Assembly: GCA_036784855.1 (NCBI GenBank)
Contig: JAZDSV010000040.1
Span: forward strand, 62,001 to 126,000
Direction of reading: 5' to 3'
DNA length: 64,000 nucleotides
Source: Aphelidium insulamus
Taxonomy: Eukaryota; Aphelidiomycota; Aphelidea; Aphelidiaceae
Part shown: one piece after another, positions 21,142 to 33,282 of the stretch
Layout: each line of letters begins with the position of its first letter
Position numbering within the stretch: the stretch's first letter is position 1
The notes under the pieces: generated by a model
Seen by the model: only the letters and a program-made list of their open reading frames with translations
What the model was told of the DNA's origin: nothing
Databases searched by the model: none
Program-made: the position numbers and the translations under genes

Positions 21142-21409
21142 TTTATTGTGTGCCGGCATTGCCGTCTGTGGGACTTAGCGTTGTTTGCGATTGCAAAGAG
21201 CGCAGAATTGCCCAACTGCGCTCTGTTTGCAGGAGCGCTAAAAAGTTGGGTCCATCATTTTGGATATAATCTTGTAACATCAAGATTTAGAAGACGCGAT
21301 GATATCAATCGCCCTAGTGCAAAGGCGTGCACAAATTTGGCCGAGCCATCTGAACTTGAGCCTACCACATCGTTGCAATTCGTTTCGCAAAAAAAGCACA
21401 CAGAATAAA
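21142..21409. mobile_element. MITE-like element with short terminal inverted repeats
   Basis: Ends are TTTATTGTGTGC (21142-21153) and GCACACAGAATAAA (21396-21409), an imperfect inverted pair. The element lies at the edge of the duplicated fragment. The sequence just outside its right end (ATATGTAATACT) matches 8958-8969 next to the left copy, as if the element had inserted within that border. It encodes nothing convincing. An internal imperfect hairpin of about 30 bp per arm is centred near 21213 (GAGCGCAG ... CTGCGCTC). Confidence 0.5.
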
Positions 21410-21543
21410 GTATTACATATGTATGTTGCAGCAAAAATGTGCAACAATTATGCATAATATACGATGTTATTTACCATTAAATTGACTGCGCCTATATCAT
21501 GAAACGCAGTCATTGTAACGAAGTATGGAAGATGTCAATATAT

Positions 21544-24500
21544 TTATGTCAGCATGAGACTAAAGTCATCAAAGAACACTGACCCGCGATAAGCAACCAT
21601 CTGACCATATACTCGAATGGACTGCACCACAGCGGCAGGTGCAACGCAAACAGAAAATGAGCGCACCTGCCAGCCTGGGCTTGAACTGTCGAAATCTTGG
21701 TAAGAGTGCCATGTGGGCAGAGACAATCCCTTGAACTGTATCCGGAGCCCTGCACGCCATTCTATCGGCCCTCCGTAGAACCGTTCCACTTTGGACCAGG
21801 CTGCCAGTGAGATGTGTCGCGGTCCGGAATGTACGTCTTTATGCACTGTATTCCACCGTGATAGTGCGGCAAACGCCAGTTCACCGCTGTCTTGCACCGT
21901 CTGCGACAGCATAGAGTTGGTGGGACGTTTCTTATTGTAACCACGTGTTGGTATGCTGAGCCGGCCAACGTAATTGCCTGAATGCAGTCGGCTGTTGTTG
22001 CGCACAATGTGAAAATGTGTATCCAGTTCAGCGCGCCATGCGAAATGTCCACTCTCGAATCCAGCATTGCGCAGCAGTCCTCTAGCTACCAGGAACAGAG
22101 ATTAACAAATGCTAAATGATACATATTGCTAATTACCCGCACGTCTAGTTTTTGTGACTAGCTTGATACGCCGTCCAGACTTTTCATAATCAAAGCCATT
22201 GCCAGCGTATACGGCAAACCAATATTGCGTTTCAGGCTCAACGTCGCGCACAGTGATTACAGTGTCCGTGTGGCCCAGACCGTCTCCTCCATTAACAGTA
22301 TGGTAACTGACGTCATCCGTGCTCCACATCACGTGAAATGCTCGTGCACAGCTACAACCGTGCCACTCCAGCACCAGAGAGTTGGCACGAACTTGCTCCG
22401 CTCGCAGACATGTTATCGCTTGCGGCACTATGTTTTAAGTTGTAAAATGAATGAGAATGAAAACCAACGCCACACTTACAGACAAGGTCCATCATGATAC
22501 GACCAAATGAGACAAGGCGCACAAGGTTGTGTTTGCGCAACGAGTCACGCCAAAAATCATACACCCGATTGCGGAACGTGTCGTACGCGGTGCGCCTGAG
22601 CCAGTGCGGCACCTGATCGTGTGTGAACTCCACCGACGGACAAGTGGCCACCCGGACCCCCAGCGCTTTGGCGCGCAGGAAGAAATCCTCATGCTCGCCC
22701 AGCTTCAACGACTCGTCCCAGCGCAGCCGTGATCGGAACAGTGCCGTGCGTGCCAGAAAAATATTCGGCACAAAGTCCACCAGATGGCAGCCGTGTGCCG
22801 AGCCGTAACTACCCGGCTCCAGGTGCAGCACTCGGTTGGATGAAGATATACGCATCAGCCCGCAGAAATCCAACTGAAACTTTTGCTCATCCGCCGGGTT
22901 CTTGGCGGCCGCAATGTCAATGTCGCCAGACTCGAGAGCGTGCACCAAGTCACCCAGCGCGCTGGCGTCCGTAAACAGAAAATCATCGTCCAGGGTGAGA
23001 AAGTATTCAGTCTGCACACGGTCCACCATGCGATTCCGACCGGCGCTCAGACCCACATCGTACGGCAGCGGCATGAAGGTAAAGTCCTTGTAGTCGCCGG
23101 CGGCACGCTGAATGTCGGCCGCATCATCCGACACCAGGATGCGGGTGCGTGGGTACAGCTGCCGCATACTGCGCACCAGTGCAAACACCTTTTCCATCCG
23201 GCCAAACGTCTTGACAATCACCGTGACCAGCGCGGCGGTGTTGTAGACGGCAATGCTGTGCCGTATGGTGTGCATCTCCTTCTGTGTTCCCCCTTGTGAG
23301 ACTTTGGCAGTGACAGAGATGGTGTCGCGTGCATCGGTGGCATTCAGTCGCACCACAACTCGGGTCAATTGTTCGTTGATTTGGGCCGCACTTGTTGCCT
23401 CCAACGTTAAGCTGTGGTAGAACTCTTGCTTATCATCACCGGCGGCCAAGCGCAAGGCGGCCACAGATTTCTGGCAAGTCAGTTGCATTTGAATCCGGGT
23501 GACCGCGCAGTGCGGCGACTGCACGAACCGAATGTCGGGCAGCGAACGTTGCCACCTGTCGGACATCTCAAAGTGATCCGTGCCGTGCAACTGAAAGCAC
23601 TTTTCAAGAGAGTCATCAATCTCGGAAGAGTCTGCCCCAACAGAGATGTCAGTGTTCAATGTGTCCAGGCCGACGGAACCCACGGCATCAGCACCCAACA
23701 CCACCTGTAATCGGTCAAGAGCAGCGCGTAGAATACTGTCGGGATGCACGGAGAGCTGCCGGGTTCGGTGGCCGTAAAAGTGGAGCGACACAGAGCGGCG
23801 CCGTAGTAGCTCCAACTTGGCACCCGAATCCGGAGTGCCGGCGAGAAGATGCGGTGCCTGCAGGTACGTGTACGGGTAGAAGGCACGCGCGTCCAGCACC
23901 GCAACTGCCGACTGTTCTTGGCGACTGAGCGCCAAATAGGCCTTGGTCACGGCTTGCGGGCCGACCGCATTGAACACCGATGCATTGTACGCGGTCACAT
24001 TGCGGAACCCAATGTCAAGCGCGCGCTTGACAAGCGGAGACCCGGCCGCAGCACCCATCAGCCCCGGTGCCAGGTAGGCGTCGCCACCCGGCAGACACCA
24101 CGCACAAGTCCCATTGGCGCCCGAGCTATCCTTGCCAACGAAAGCTGTCGAGCCAGAGTCCATTAGACGGTCCACCCGCTGTAAGAGCAGGGCGTCAAAA
24201 TCGCTGTAGATGCCGCCGTGGCGGTATAGCACGCAGAAGCGCACGAAATCCGTCACGTGCGAGTAGTAGTACGGACCGCGCCGCCACTCATCCAGCCGCT
24301 CTGTCCACACATTGTCGCTCTGGGCGCCAGACGCCAGACAGTCGGCACCCATCGCACGCAACACCTGGTCCGTCAACCGCTGCACCGACACCGTGTACCC
24401 CAGCCGCGTGTACGCCTGAAAGTAGTCCAGTGGCAACTGGGTGGCGTAGACTGTGATCGTGGCGTCGGGGTGGTGGTACAAATAGGTGTCGATTACGCGC

Positions 24501-24892
24501 AAGTTCCGCTCACGCATGGTATCCGGTGCCGTGGTCCACACCAGATGCACCCGCACCGCCCGCCTGACCACCTCCTTGTCGGCCAGCGGGACGCCCTGAC
24601 TGACAGTGCTGTTGCTGGCCATGCCTGTCACTGCGCATGTCACTGTGTCAGCATGTCAAGTAAGGTTCACACACACACACGCACCTGCAGTGTCCAGCCG
24701 GCTAAACAGGTGCAGCACCAGCACTGTGGCCAGCGCACATGCCAGTAGCAGTAGCAGCACAGTGTGCACACTGCTCAGCACCCGCGTCTGCAGCAGGTGC
24801 TGTTTGGACCTGGCTGACACAGCCGGTGGGTGCAGTATTCGGCGGTACTGTTCTGCAGCTGCCGCTGACCGCGCTGCCGCCTGCTCGTCCAT
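21544..24892 (-). CDS. Modular Golgi glycosyltransferase: GT32-like + GT12/B4GALNT-like + FN3 + CBM
   Basis: Predicted type II membrane protein of 1061 residues. Exons 24685-24892, 22480-24624, 22137-22427 and 21544-22085; introns of 51-60 nt, all phase 1. Residues about 42-64 form a single membrane anchor. Domain 1 (about 95-330) has YSHVTDFVRFCVLYRHGG followed by the DxD-type IYSDFD and NAVGPQAVTKAY, as in GT32/alpha-1,4-galactosyltransferases. Domain 2 (about 505-760) has VIVKTFGRMEKVF, YDVGLSAGRNRMV, FLTLDDDFLF and LGEHEDFFLRAKALG, a close match in order to beta-1,4-GalNAc transferases (GT12). Exon 3 encodes a fibronectin type III domain. Exon 4 encodes a jelly-roll carbohydrate-binding-like domain beginning GLLRNAGFESGHFAW. 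Introns fall at domain borders. Substrate unknown. Confidence 0.88.
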
Positions 24893-25407
24893 GATGGCTA
24901 TCCAGGTGGATGTAAGTGGATGTGTCAGTGGGAAGCTATGTATGTGTGTGCGGCAAAGACAAGCACAACCGGCTGGCAGCGCACAAACATCTCCACCAGA
25001 GCTCTTCAACTGTTTGTTCGCCGCATTCCACGCTCCAATGCTGTTCTGTTCACATATTCAATGCATTGTACAGTGCTGCGTACACATTGTAGGTGAATAT
25101 GGTTGTACGTTCTATTATTGTGTGTGCAGTCTTAATGGACTCCATATTTTTATGTTCAGAGGCCTGTGTAACTAACAGCTGGCAATACTGATATAAAAGC
25201 TGGCATATGTATTATTATTATTGTTAGTTGCACTTGTATTGACATTGCAATTCGTCACATATACAGTGTATATGTGTTACACATATATATATATATAATA
25301 TATATATTGTTATAAATATATATATATATATAATATATAATATATACACACAAACAGCCAGCAAGTGAATAATCACTGTACATACATACATATATATCAA
25401 CTCAATA
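24893..25407. other. Divergent intergenic region with TA-rich microsatellite
   Basis: Separates the minus-strand glycosyltransferase from the plus-strand SPICE1-like gene. Positions about 25281-25347 are almost pure TA/AT repeats. No gene seen. Confidence 0.6.
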
Positions 25408-26546
25408 ATGCCACCGAGAAGCAGGCAGCAAGCACAGCTGCAGACTCCATCCGCGTCCAACCGGCAGCGTCAGGCACGCCGCCCGGGATGGGATGACACT
25501 GTGCAGGACCTGAGCAAGCTTCGACTCACGCCCAAGGAACAGGCATGTGCACTGTGCATTTACAAGACTGATCATTATGCACCATTATAGAGACACCGAC
25601 GCCAACTGCAGGAGCAGTACCGGCCACACGTACTGGGCGCCAGCAATGCCAGTGACGGCGACGCCGACCATGCCGATATCTCGCCCAACTGTCACAGCAG
25701 GGACAAGGAGAACACCCGTCCAGAGCCTCCATCGCCCGCCGCACTGCTCTCCTCGCCGTCCGAATGGAAGCAGCAAATGGTGGCCCGACTGGCGGCCGAG
25801 TTGAAGGATGGTCCGGCAGCCAGCACCGCCGATAATCGCGTGGCCACAAAGAGCGTGATCAGTCTGGATGCCGAGATTGCACAGTTCCGTGGACAGTCCG
25901 GTACTGCTCCATCCAAGCCACCACCCGCAACGACCTCGTCACACAGTCAACCCAGAAAGCATGTCGGTATCCGCACTGAACACCAACTACGCGTGGCATC
26001 ATCGGGAGATGCGCAGTTGGTGTCTCAGCTTGCCGCGGGCATTGACGCACTCGCCGTGGCGATGGATGTGGAGAGAGAGACTGATCTATCTACTGTGTCA
26101 GACAGCCATGCACCCATGGACTCGTTCAGCAAGTCCATGCAACATCTGACACGCCTCACACGCCACCTCACTGACTATGTGACCAAGGTATGTCACAGTT
26201 ATACATGCATAGATACATGCATAAAATATATACTTTAATACCGCTGCAGTTGGAGGTGGAACGCGAGATAGAGCGGCACGAGAGGGAAAAGTTGCGTGCC
26301 GAGTGTCACACGCTGCGCACCCAACTTGCCAGTCTGGTGGGCGACGTGGAAGAGTGCGTGGGCAATCAGATCAGGGTGGAGGAGGCGTGGCACAGCACCG
26401 GCGCCGAGTGCGGCACACTGCGCGCCGAGGTGAAGCGGGTGGCGGCGGCTGTCACGGACTGGCACGACAGTGAACGCGCGGCATTGGCCCGTGAGACCAC
26501 GCGTGACATTCTCTTTGCCACTCGCGCCGTCGATCTGCAACAGTGA
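25408..26546 (+). CDS. SPICE1-like centriole/spindle protein
   Basis: 342 residues from three exons, 25408-25542, 25591-26187 and 26250-26546. The N-terminal motif WDDTVQDLSKLRLTPKEQ plus RHRRQLQEQ resembles the conserved N-terminus of SPICE1 (spindle and centriole-associated protein 1; WD-x-T-V-x-DL...TPE...RH). This match is from memory of a short motif, so the family call is moderate. The middle is hydrophilic and low in complexity; the last exon is a coiled coil (EVEREIERHEREKLRAE). Intron 1 (25543-25590) is GC-AG (GCATGT...TTATAG) and is required to reach the Arg/His-rich block in frame. It is much shorter than animal SPICE1. Confidence 0.6.
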
Positions 26547-26808
26547 TCTGTGTGCTTTGAAGTAGTGATTTGACTCTTACAGATTACATATGCCCGTAGC
26601 TGTTATATATATATATTGTTATATATATGTATATCTATATATATAGCCAGCCCTGTAAATGTAGCCCTGCTGAACACACGCCGTTAAACGTCAAGGCGCC
26701 GTTCATTGACGCTTGTCCATTGACAGGCACCCACATTAGGCAGTGTTGCATACCAGTGTGCTCAAAGCTGTCATGTCTCCTTCTCTTCAACCCTTTATCA
26801 TACCCTCT

Positions 26809-26844
<36 letters not shown>

Positions 26845-26950
26845 ATGCAAGCTCCATAAACAACCAAACATATTGTATGCAAGCACGCAATACACAAGAA
26901 GTTGAAGGTGCAGGGGAAATCATCATTGCATTGAATTCATCACAACAACA
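26547..26950. repeat. Intergenic with two TA microsatellites
   Basis: Runs of TA at about 26603-26645 and 26813-26841. No gene seen. The promoter of the 26951 gene must lie here. Confidence 0.6.
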
Positions 26951-29678
26951 ATGAACAATGAAATGGAGTCGGGTGGTGGTGCCAGACGCCAGGTGGACAG
27001 CCATGTGCGGCGACTGGAGCGTGGGGTTTACGACGCGGCGTCACGTAAGCGGCTAGTGGCGCAGCATTGGCCCGCGGTGATACGGAGCTACCTGCGTGTG
27101 GGCTGTTCCAGCGATGCACGGCGCTTCCTGGATGAACTGGCTGCCGTGGCACCGCCTCGCGACAAAGATGCTGGCCAGCTCGAATTCCTGACTGGTCTGG
27201 TGTGCCACGCCGAGGGACGCTTACTGGATGCGTATGGACACTTGAACACGGCTCTACAGGTCACTGATCGCCATGATGTACGGCATGGAGACATTGCCGT
27301 GGAGAGTGAGTGTCCCTGCCCGTTACAACTTTCTGCAAATGTATCTCACTCACTATCGTGTAGTGGGGCGTGTATGCGTGCAACTATGCCGTCCGCCTCT
27401 GTCAGATTTCCGTTCGGCCTGCAATGGCCTTGATGCACTGTCGAGGTGAGTGAGCTGATTGCTGTCCCTGGTGATGTTTCAACTTACGTATTGCTGGTAG
27501 GCTTGTAGTATTCAGTGGTGGAAAGGTTAATCAGCGAGTATTGGCAGTTTTGGCCGAGCTGTACACGGCATTGTTGGAAAGCAACTGCCGTCCTCTCAGG
27601 ACGCTGGAATTGACTTGGAATGTACTGTCTAGTGAGAACAACACTGTCTACACCTGCGCGGACCTGGTCATTGCCATGCTGAAATTTCTGGTCAAAGGTG
27701 GTATAGACTATCACGCAGGGTTTGTGGTGCAATTAATGTAATTTCCTTATTCATCTGTTGTAGGGTGTGGCAAGTTATTAGCGCAAATCGTTACGTGTAC
27801 AGCGACTCTATGCATTGGAATCAAGAGGTGCTGACTCTGCTATCTACGCTCCAACTTTCACTGGCATCGAGCAAAGCATGTATTGATGCCGAAGATTTTC
27901 TGTTCTTTTCAGATTGTGCCGTTTCCGCTGCACTAGATTGCCAACCATTGTAAGTGTAAACATGTATAGCAGTGATGTATTGTAGGTATGACCATTCAGT
28001 AATGTTGTACAGCAGTCTCAATTCAGCGCAAGATCTGGTCAACAAACTTCAGGACACACTTGATAGATACCGTGCCCCGACCGCGCCACGCGAGCACTGG
28101 GAGCAAACTCGACTCGAGTATTTGGCTCGACAGATGTTTTACACCGCCAAGCTGCAACTACATCTGCTAAGTAGTACTGACACCGACGAGTCGAGAATGA
28201 TGGTGAATGGTGCCATTGAGTCGCTCATAATGTCCCTCTCAAGTACGTATTTAGTATAGATTCATCATTATTTGTCATCTATAAACAGAACGGTCCGAGA
28301 CTGGGGATGTGTTGTTCATGTTGGGTCGTGACCAACGATTAAGCCAGTCCTACTATCTGCTACTCGGTGTAGTTGCTTGCTTTGATGGTCAGTGGTTACA
28401 GTACCGGTCCGAAACCGGGGTTGTTGATGATGCGCCGTTCCGTTTTATTACCGTGGATGAAGTACTGCATCGCGCATCGCGAGACTACCCAGATATCGTC
28501 GCTGATGTTCTTCAATCGATGCGTCCAGTAATTAGCGAATGCGATGATTGTCTTGTATTCGATATGTGGGATTTGAAGCGGTAAATTATTGCGGTCTTAT
28601 TACTTGATTTATAAATGCATAACTACCACCCATCACAGTGTAGTCGAAGTTTCTCGTTGGAGTTGCACTTCTGATACACAACTTGACCGCTTGCGACGGA
28701 TTTTCCCATCCATCAACAGATATCCAATTGTGTCGGTGCGTTCCATGAGCCAATTCTGTACTCACCTTATGTCTTCTCGTAGGGGGATCAGTCTTTAGCT
28801 CAGGCACGGCCAGTGCTTACTCTGGCCGACGTCGAAGCCTTCTTGTTGCTCACTCAGCTTTCATTGGCTTTAAATGTCGCGAAGCACAACAATGACGGCA
28901 AAGTCAAGTCCAGTTGCCCGTTGTCGGATATTTTGTTTGCTCAGCCAGCTCCATTGTTTCGACGATTCTGGCATACGATTCTATATCGCCATGGCTCAAA
29001 GGTTTGCTGACCATCTTATAATCACATTATAAAACTTCGTAGTCTCTGGTGAAGCGCAAGCGGTTCGCAGGTGAGATTATGACAATTGCGGAGGTGCAGA
29101 ACTGCTTGCACGAAATTCGGGGCACTTTTTCGTTTCCAGAGCCGCTGCGTTATCTGTACTTGGCATTGGGACAAATCTTTGAAGCTGCGACCAAGAGTGG
29201 CGTCGTCGATCGTTCGCTTGAAGCTGCACATTACACTGGGCTGTTTGCTGCCAAGTCACGCAACCAGGAGTTCCCTACTAGTGCCGGCACTGAATGTCTG
29301 TTTGATGCATCGATGCCCTGGCAGCAGCTGGTTAGGGAAGAAGCCAATCGAGATTATCTCGCATTGAAGAAATCTAGCGAGTCTCGGAATAGGATCATGT
29401 CAGATTCGACAAAGGAGCTCACTGAGACCGACCCAGCATTGGACGATGGTTATCAAGTAGACCCACAAAAACATTCCCGGCGTCGCCGCAGGCAGCTTGA
29501 GGAACTGGCCGGGCTGCGAGTTGACCAACATTACAATGGGCCATCAGCAGAATCATTGCCCGAAATATCACCATCGGCCAGGAACGAAGATATAATTACT
29601 TGTCCTCAAGAACAGCCACATAAACACGCAACACGGCAGGAGCGTATACTTCAGCAGTTACAGCAACTCAGTCAATAG
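26951..29678 (+). CDS. Helical-repeat (TPR-like) protein of unknown function
   Basis: Nine exons, 26951-27305, 27406-27445, 27501-27697, 27775-27949, 27986-28242, 28289-28580, 28639-28735, 28783-29001 and 29043-29678, give 755 residues. The composition is strongly alpha-helical with Leu/Ala-rich pairs of helices, for example GRLLDAYGHLNTALQ and EVLTLLSTLQLSLASSKA, which suggests TPR or HEAT-like solenoid repeats. The C-terminus is basic (SRRRRRQLEELAGL) and Gln-rich. No named family recognised; the size and all-helical build are compatible with a scaffold subunit. The weakest splice is the acceptor at 27774 (GGCAAG), chosen because the stronger TTGTAG 11 nt earlier breaks the frame. Confidence 0.65.
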
Positions 29679-29730
29679 ATACTTGAATTTGTACTATTAA
29701 TTTATATACTTTCTCCTTCATTGCGCCGCA

Positions 29731-30766
29731 CTACTTGAAGGCTGGCAGACCATAATAGGTCGGCTCAAACATTTCCATTGATAGCAGTCGCCGAGAGACC
29801 CCGTCAATATCGTCGGCCTCCATGTTGACATCGGGAACCCAGCATACGTGCATTCCTGCTGCAAGTCCGGCCTGCACGCCCGAGATCGCGTCCTCAAATA
29901 CCAAGCACTTTGTCGGATCGTGCGCTCCCAGGCGTTTCGCAGCGACTACAAATTAGCGCATGTAAAGCCAGGTTCACCGATTATCCCTGCGAACTTACCA
30001 AGAAAAATATCTGGTGCGGGTTTACCGTGCTCTGCATGTCATGATCATACTAAGCGCACAGGAAGGAAGCAATCCCCACTAACCGACTTCTGGGTCATCT
30101 CCAGTCACCACCAAGTCAAATAGGGAAAACAACTCGGTGTTCTGACTGATCTTGAGCTTGAACGCATCCAAATGACTTGAAGTTGCCACCTGCGCCGTTA
30201 TACCCCTACGTAGCGTTATAAGCACATACCGCAATGGGAATGCCGTGGTCCTTGAGGTGGCGAACTAGGCGCAGCACACCCGGCAACGGACGAGCCGATG
30301 GGAACAGAGCTGCCTGCATTTCATTCCGCTCCACAAGATATTCTTCCGGTGTAATCCTGGTAATTAGATTAAAACAAATTATTATCGATATGCTCGTATC
30401 CGTACGGAAGCTCAAGTTCATTGACGAGCAGTGTGGCGGCCTCCATTTGTCGCTGGCCCATCATGCGTGATTTGAGGGACCACTCGTAGGTCTTGCCGAA
30501 GCGAGACACTATCGTCTGTGTGACTGCAGCACCGCATTCATGTTATCAACCCCTGCGTTAGTTAATGGCAATAGTCTACTTGCCTTGCGAGTATATGCGT
30601 TCTTCACCGCGGCAATTATATCGTAAGTGATTGTGATGCAAACGTGTATGCCTGCCACTCACCCGTATCCAACAAGAGCCCGTCCTATATATAAACATAA
30701 GAACACGTCGACGTACACAATATCACAAGTACTTGCCATGTCGAATATGCAGTATTCAATCTTCAT
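29731..30766 (-). CDS. HAD-family phosphatase, pseudouridine-5'-phosphatase-like
   Basis: 222 residues in eight tiny exons: 30737-30766, 30663-30684, 30584-30601, 30406-30523, 30230-30356, 30084-30189, 29999-30031 and 29731-29945. HAD motif I is split by an intron (YCIFDM / DGLLLDTE). Motif II is VATSS, motif III is HGKPAPDIFL and motif IV is CLVFEDAISGVQAGLAAGM. The family (GS1/HDHD1 group) removes phosphate from pseudouridine monophosphate or sugar phosphates in the cytosol; the substrate is inferred. Introns 1 (30685-30736) and 3 (30524-30583) are GC-AG with GCAAGT donors, and no GT donor keeps the frame. Exons of 18 and 22 nt are strikingly small. Confidence 0.9.
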
Positions 30767-30885
30767 CTTGCCGTCGATATCAAGACTAAGAATTTGAAGG
30801 AAAAATAAGCCCAAGAAAGTACGTGATCGGTCACGGTTACAATAACCGCCAAAAGAAAAAGAAAAAAAAGAAAAGCAGCACTGTC

Positions 30886-31715
30886 ATGAACTGTGTACTG
30901 ACCAGCTTGGTGCCGTACCTGGACGCGCAGTCTTTGTACCGCATGTGCCTTGTGAGCCGCGAATGGTACATGTACACTGTTCCGGCGCTTTGGTCGCGTG
31001 TTCGCCTACGTCACGGAGCTGACGTGGACGCGGTGTGGCGTTCTGCAAAGGTGACAGTGACCAGCCGTAACTTATAACAGCTGACAACACCGAAAGTCAC
31101 ACGGCGACTTGATACGCGTGCTGGTGGCCGAGTCGAGGTCCGTGAGTCGCGTAGGTCTCTTGGAGCGGGTCATACTGAACTGCGGCAACTGCACGCATGT
31201 GATATTCACGGCACCCTCGCTCACTCCGTCAACTGTACGCGACCGCTGGTCTCTGGCTCCTGTGACACGACTGCTGGATGTACTTCAACAGCGACCCAAT
31301 GTGACTAAACTGGCGCTGAATGGCGCGGTGTACTGGGTGGATGATGAGTCGTGCATGCGCATCCCCGCCAGCATCGTGCAGCTGGAACTGCAATGCTGTA
31401 CGGCTTTGTCTTCACGCGGCGTGACCGCCCTATTACGTCTGCTGCCACACCTATGCTCGCTGACTGTCTTGCACTGTCCACAGGTTGTTGCTGCTGTTGC
31501 TGTTAATTATCGTGTGTGTATACGTTCGTGTACCAGCGCTGACTCATACATTGTATGAGCATTGTTAACCATTGTACAACACTCCCACACACATCCACAT
31601 GACCATCACACAACTCACCGTGTACACTTCGCTGCAGGTGGCACTGGATGAGGTGTTTGAGGTGTTGCAGACCCTTCCAGACGCGATGAACAGGTGTCAC
31701 GTGCTGGTTGGCTGA
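30886..31715 (+). CDS. F-box protein with short leucine-rich tail
   Basis: 209 residues from exons 30886-31050, 31097-31483 and 31638-31715. The N-terminus is an F-box (LTSLVPYLDAQSLYRMCLVSREW ... VPALWSRVRL), the Skp1-binding module of SCF ubiquitin ligases. The rest has loose LRR-like segments (VTKLALNGAVYW, SIVQLELQCCTALSSRGV, LCSLTVLHCPQ). Substrate unknown. The first ATG after a Lys-rich AAAGAAAAAG run is used as the start. Intron 1 uses the acceptor CGAAAG, fixed by phase; intron 2 is the longest accepted here, 154 nt. Confidence 0.75.
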
Positions 31716-31894
31716 GACGGCGTCCAATCAGCGCCGTCCATTTGGATTGTGTACAGCGCATCGGTGTTGCTGCACTCAACTCGACTTAATCATCATCATC
31801 ATATTGTGTACACGCCGTCTCCGCATACATACGCATTAAAATACTTTTCTACTTGATCTGCATCCGTCACCGCGCATCCACAAATACCACCTAG

Positions 31895-32699
31895 ATGTCT
31901 GCAGGCATACTGACGGGCGGAAAACTGCGCGGTTAGTGACAAGTGGCCATCTGGGAACAACAGTATTGCTCACGTGATTGCAGGCTATTGGGGCGCCCCC
32001 ACCAGCACGCTGGACTGGTGCGAGGAAAACTACGTGATTACTGACTACATCTGCGAATTCTGTAAGTGGTCTGTGGTCTGTGCTGTCTGAAGCGCGCGCT
32101 AATGCATTCGATGAAGGGAACACCACCAGCAATTTTATTATTGTCGCTGCGGGCGTGTTTGGATTGTGGCAGTGCCGCACGCAGAGCCTGAGTATGCGTT
32201 TCTACGCTGGGTACTTGCTGCTGCTGCTGGTCGGCGTGGGCAGCTGGGCCTTCCATCAGACTCTGCTGTTTGAGATGCAGTTGCTGGATGAGCTACCAAT
32301 GCTCTACGGGAGCGCGCTGGTGTTTTACTGCACGTACGTCGTGTCTACTAATATGCGAGCATACGATTATCGATACGCATAGGTTCCACACCGCCTTTGG
32401 TGCGCGGGAGCGACTGTTTCGCGCCATAATGATACTCTACTCCATGGCCATTACAGCCGCCTACATCTATGTCAACATTCCCATAATACAGCACATTGCA
32501 TTCGGTATGACAGCCATGTCGTACTTACATTATGCCAACACTACTGTCAGGTCTACCGGCATCGATTGCCGCTGCCAAAATGATGACTGAGCTGGATAAG
32601 TCGCGGCCGAACACGCGCTCGTTACTGTCGTCTGGGAGTCGCGCCATTGTATTTGGCTTTGCTCTGTGGAATGTGGACAACTTGTTCTGGTACGTTTCG

Positions 32700-32730
<31 letters not shown>

Positions 32731-33138
32731 GTATCATTGGAATATTCAGTTGCTCATATAACAACAGCGGTCAATTGCGTGACATCCGCCAAGCCATACT
32801 CGACTGTGCGCTGCTGGGACCGCTGAGTGGCGTGCTCACCCTTCCCCTGCAGCTGCATGCCGTGTACGTAAACTTCACATGCATATCAATTAACATCAAT
32901 AATGATTCACAGCTGGCATTTAATGAGCGGCTGGGGATCGTACTTGATATTGCTGTATATTGCAGCGCAGTCCAAGCCAAAGCATATCACAGTGCACGTT
33001 GACCGGTACTGCTTCGGCCTGATTCCAGCGCTCCGGTGCGTGGAGGAGCCGCGTTCACCGCGGGAAAAGGCAGAGTTGCATCACAAGGAGGCTATTGCGG
33101 CCACTCTTGTCAGTGCCCCGATTAGAAAGGTCCGCTAG
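31895..33138 (+). CDS. Alkaline ceramidase (ACER/Ypc1 family)
   Basis: Hydrolyses ceramide or phytoceramide in the ER/Golgi membrane. 304 residues from seven exons: 31895-31931, 31984-32061, 32117-32333, 32383-32504, 32551-32689, 32768-32863 and 32913-33138. Family blocks in order: [16 protein letters not shown], the metal-binding [33 protein letters not shown], and the C-terminal [14 protein letters not shown]. About seven membrane segments are expected. The in-frame-looking stretch 32505-32550 is treated as an intron because removing it restores the usual 34-residue spacing between AFG and the FALWN block. Introns are 46-78 nt, one of them a TA repeat. Confidence 0.92.
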
Positions 33139-33282
33139 ACGGTTTTGACATCCATTCGACACAAAAACGGATATATGTGGCATTGCAATAGAATTACACC
33201 CATTCCATGATTCCATGAGATTAATAATATGTATTGAGTGTGGGCATTGATAGTGATTAAAGTATTGGATGATAATTCCCCC

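Noticed and set aside
32270-32590. Unspliced reading through 32505-32550 in the ceramidase
   Set aside because: It ends in a stop and loses the FALWN block. Treating it as an intron restores family spacing.
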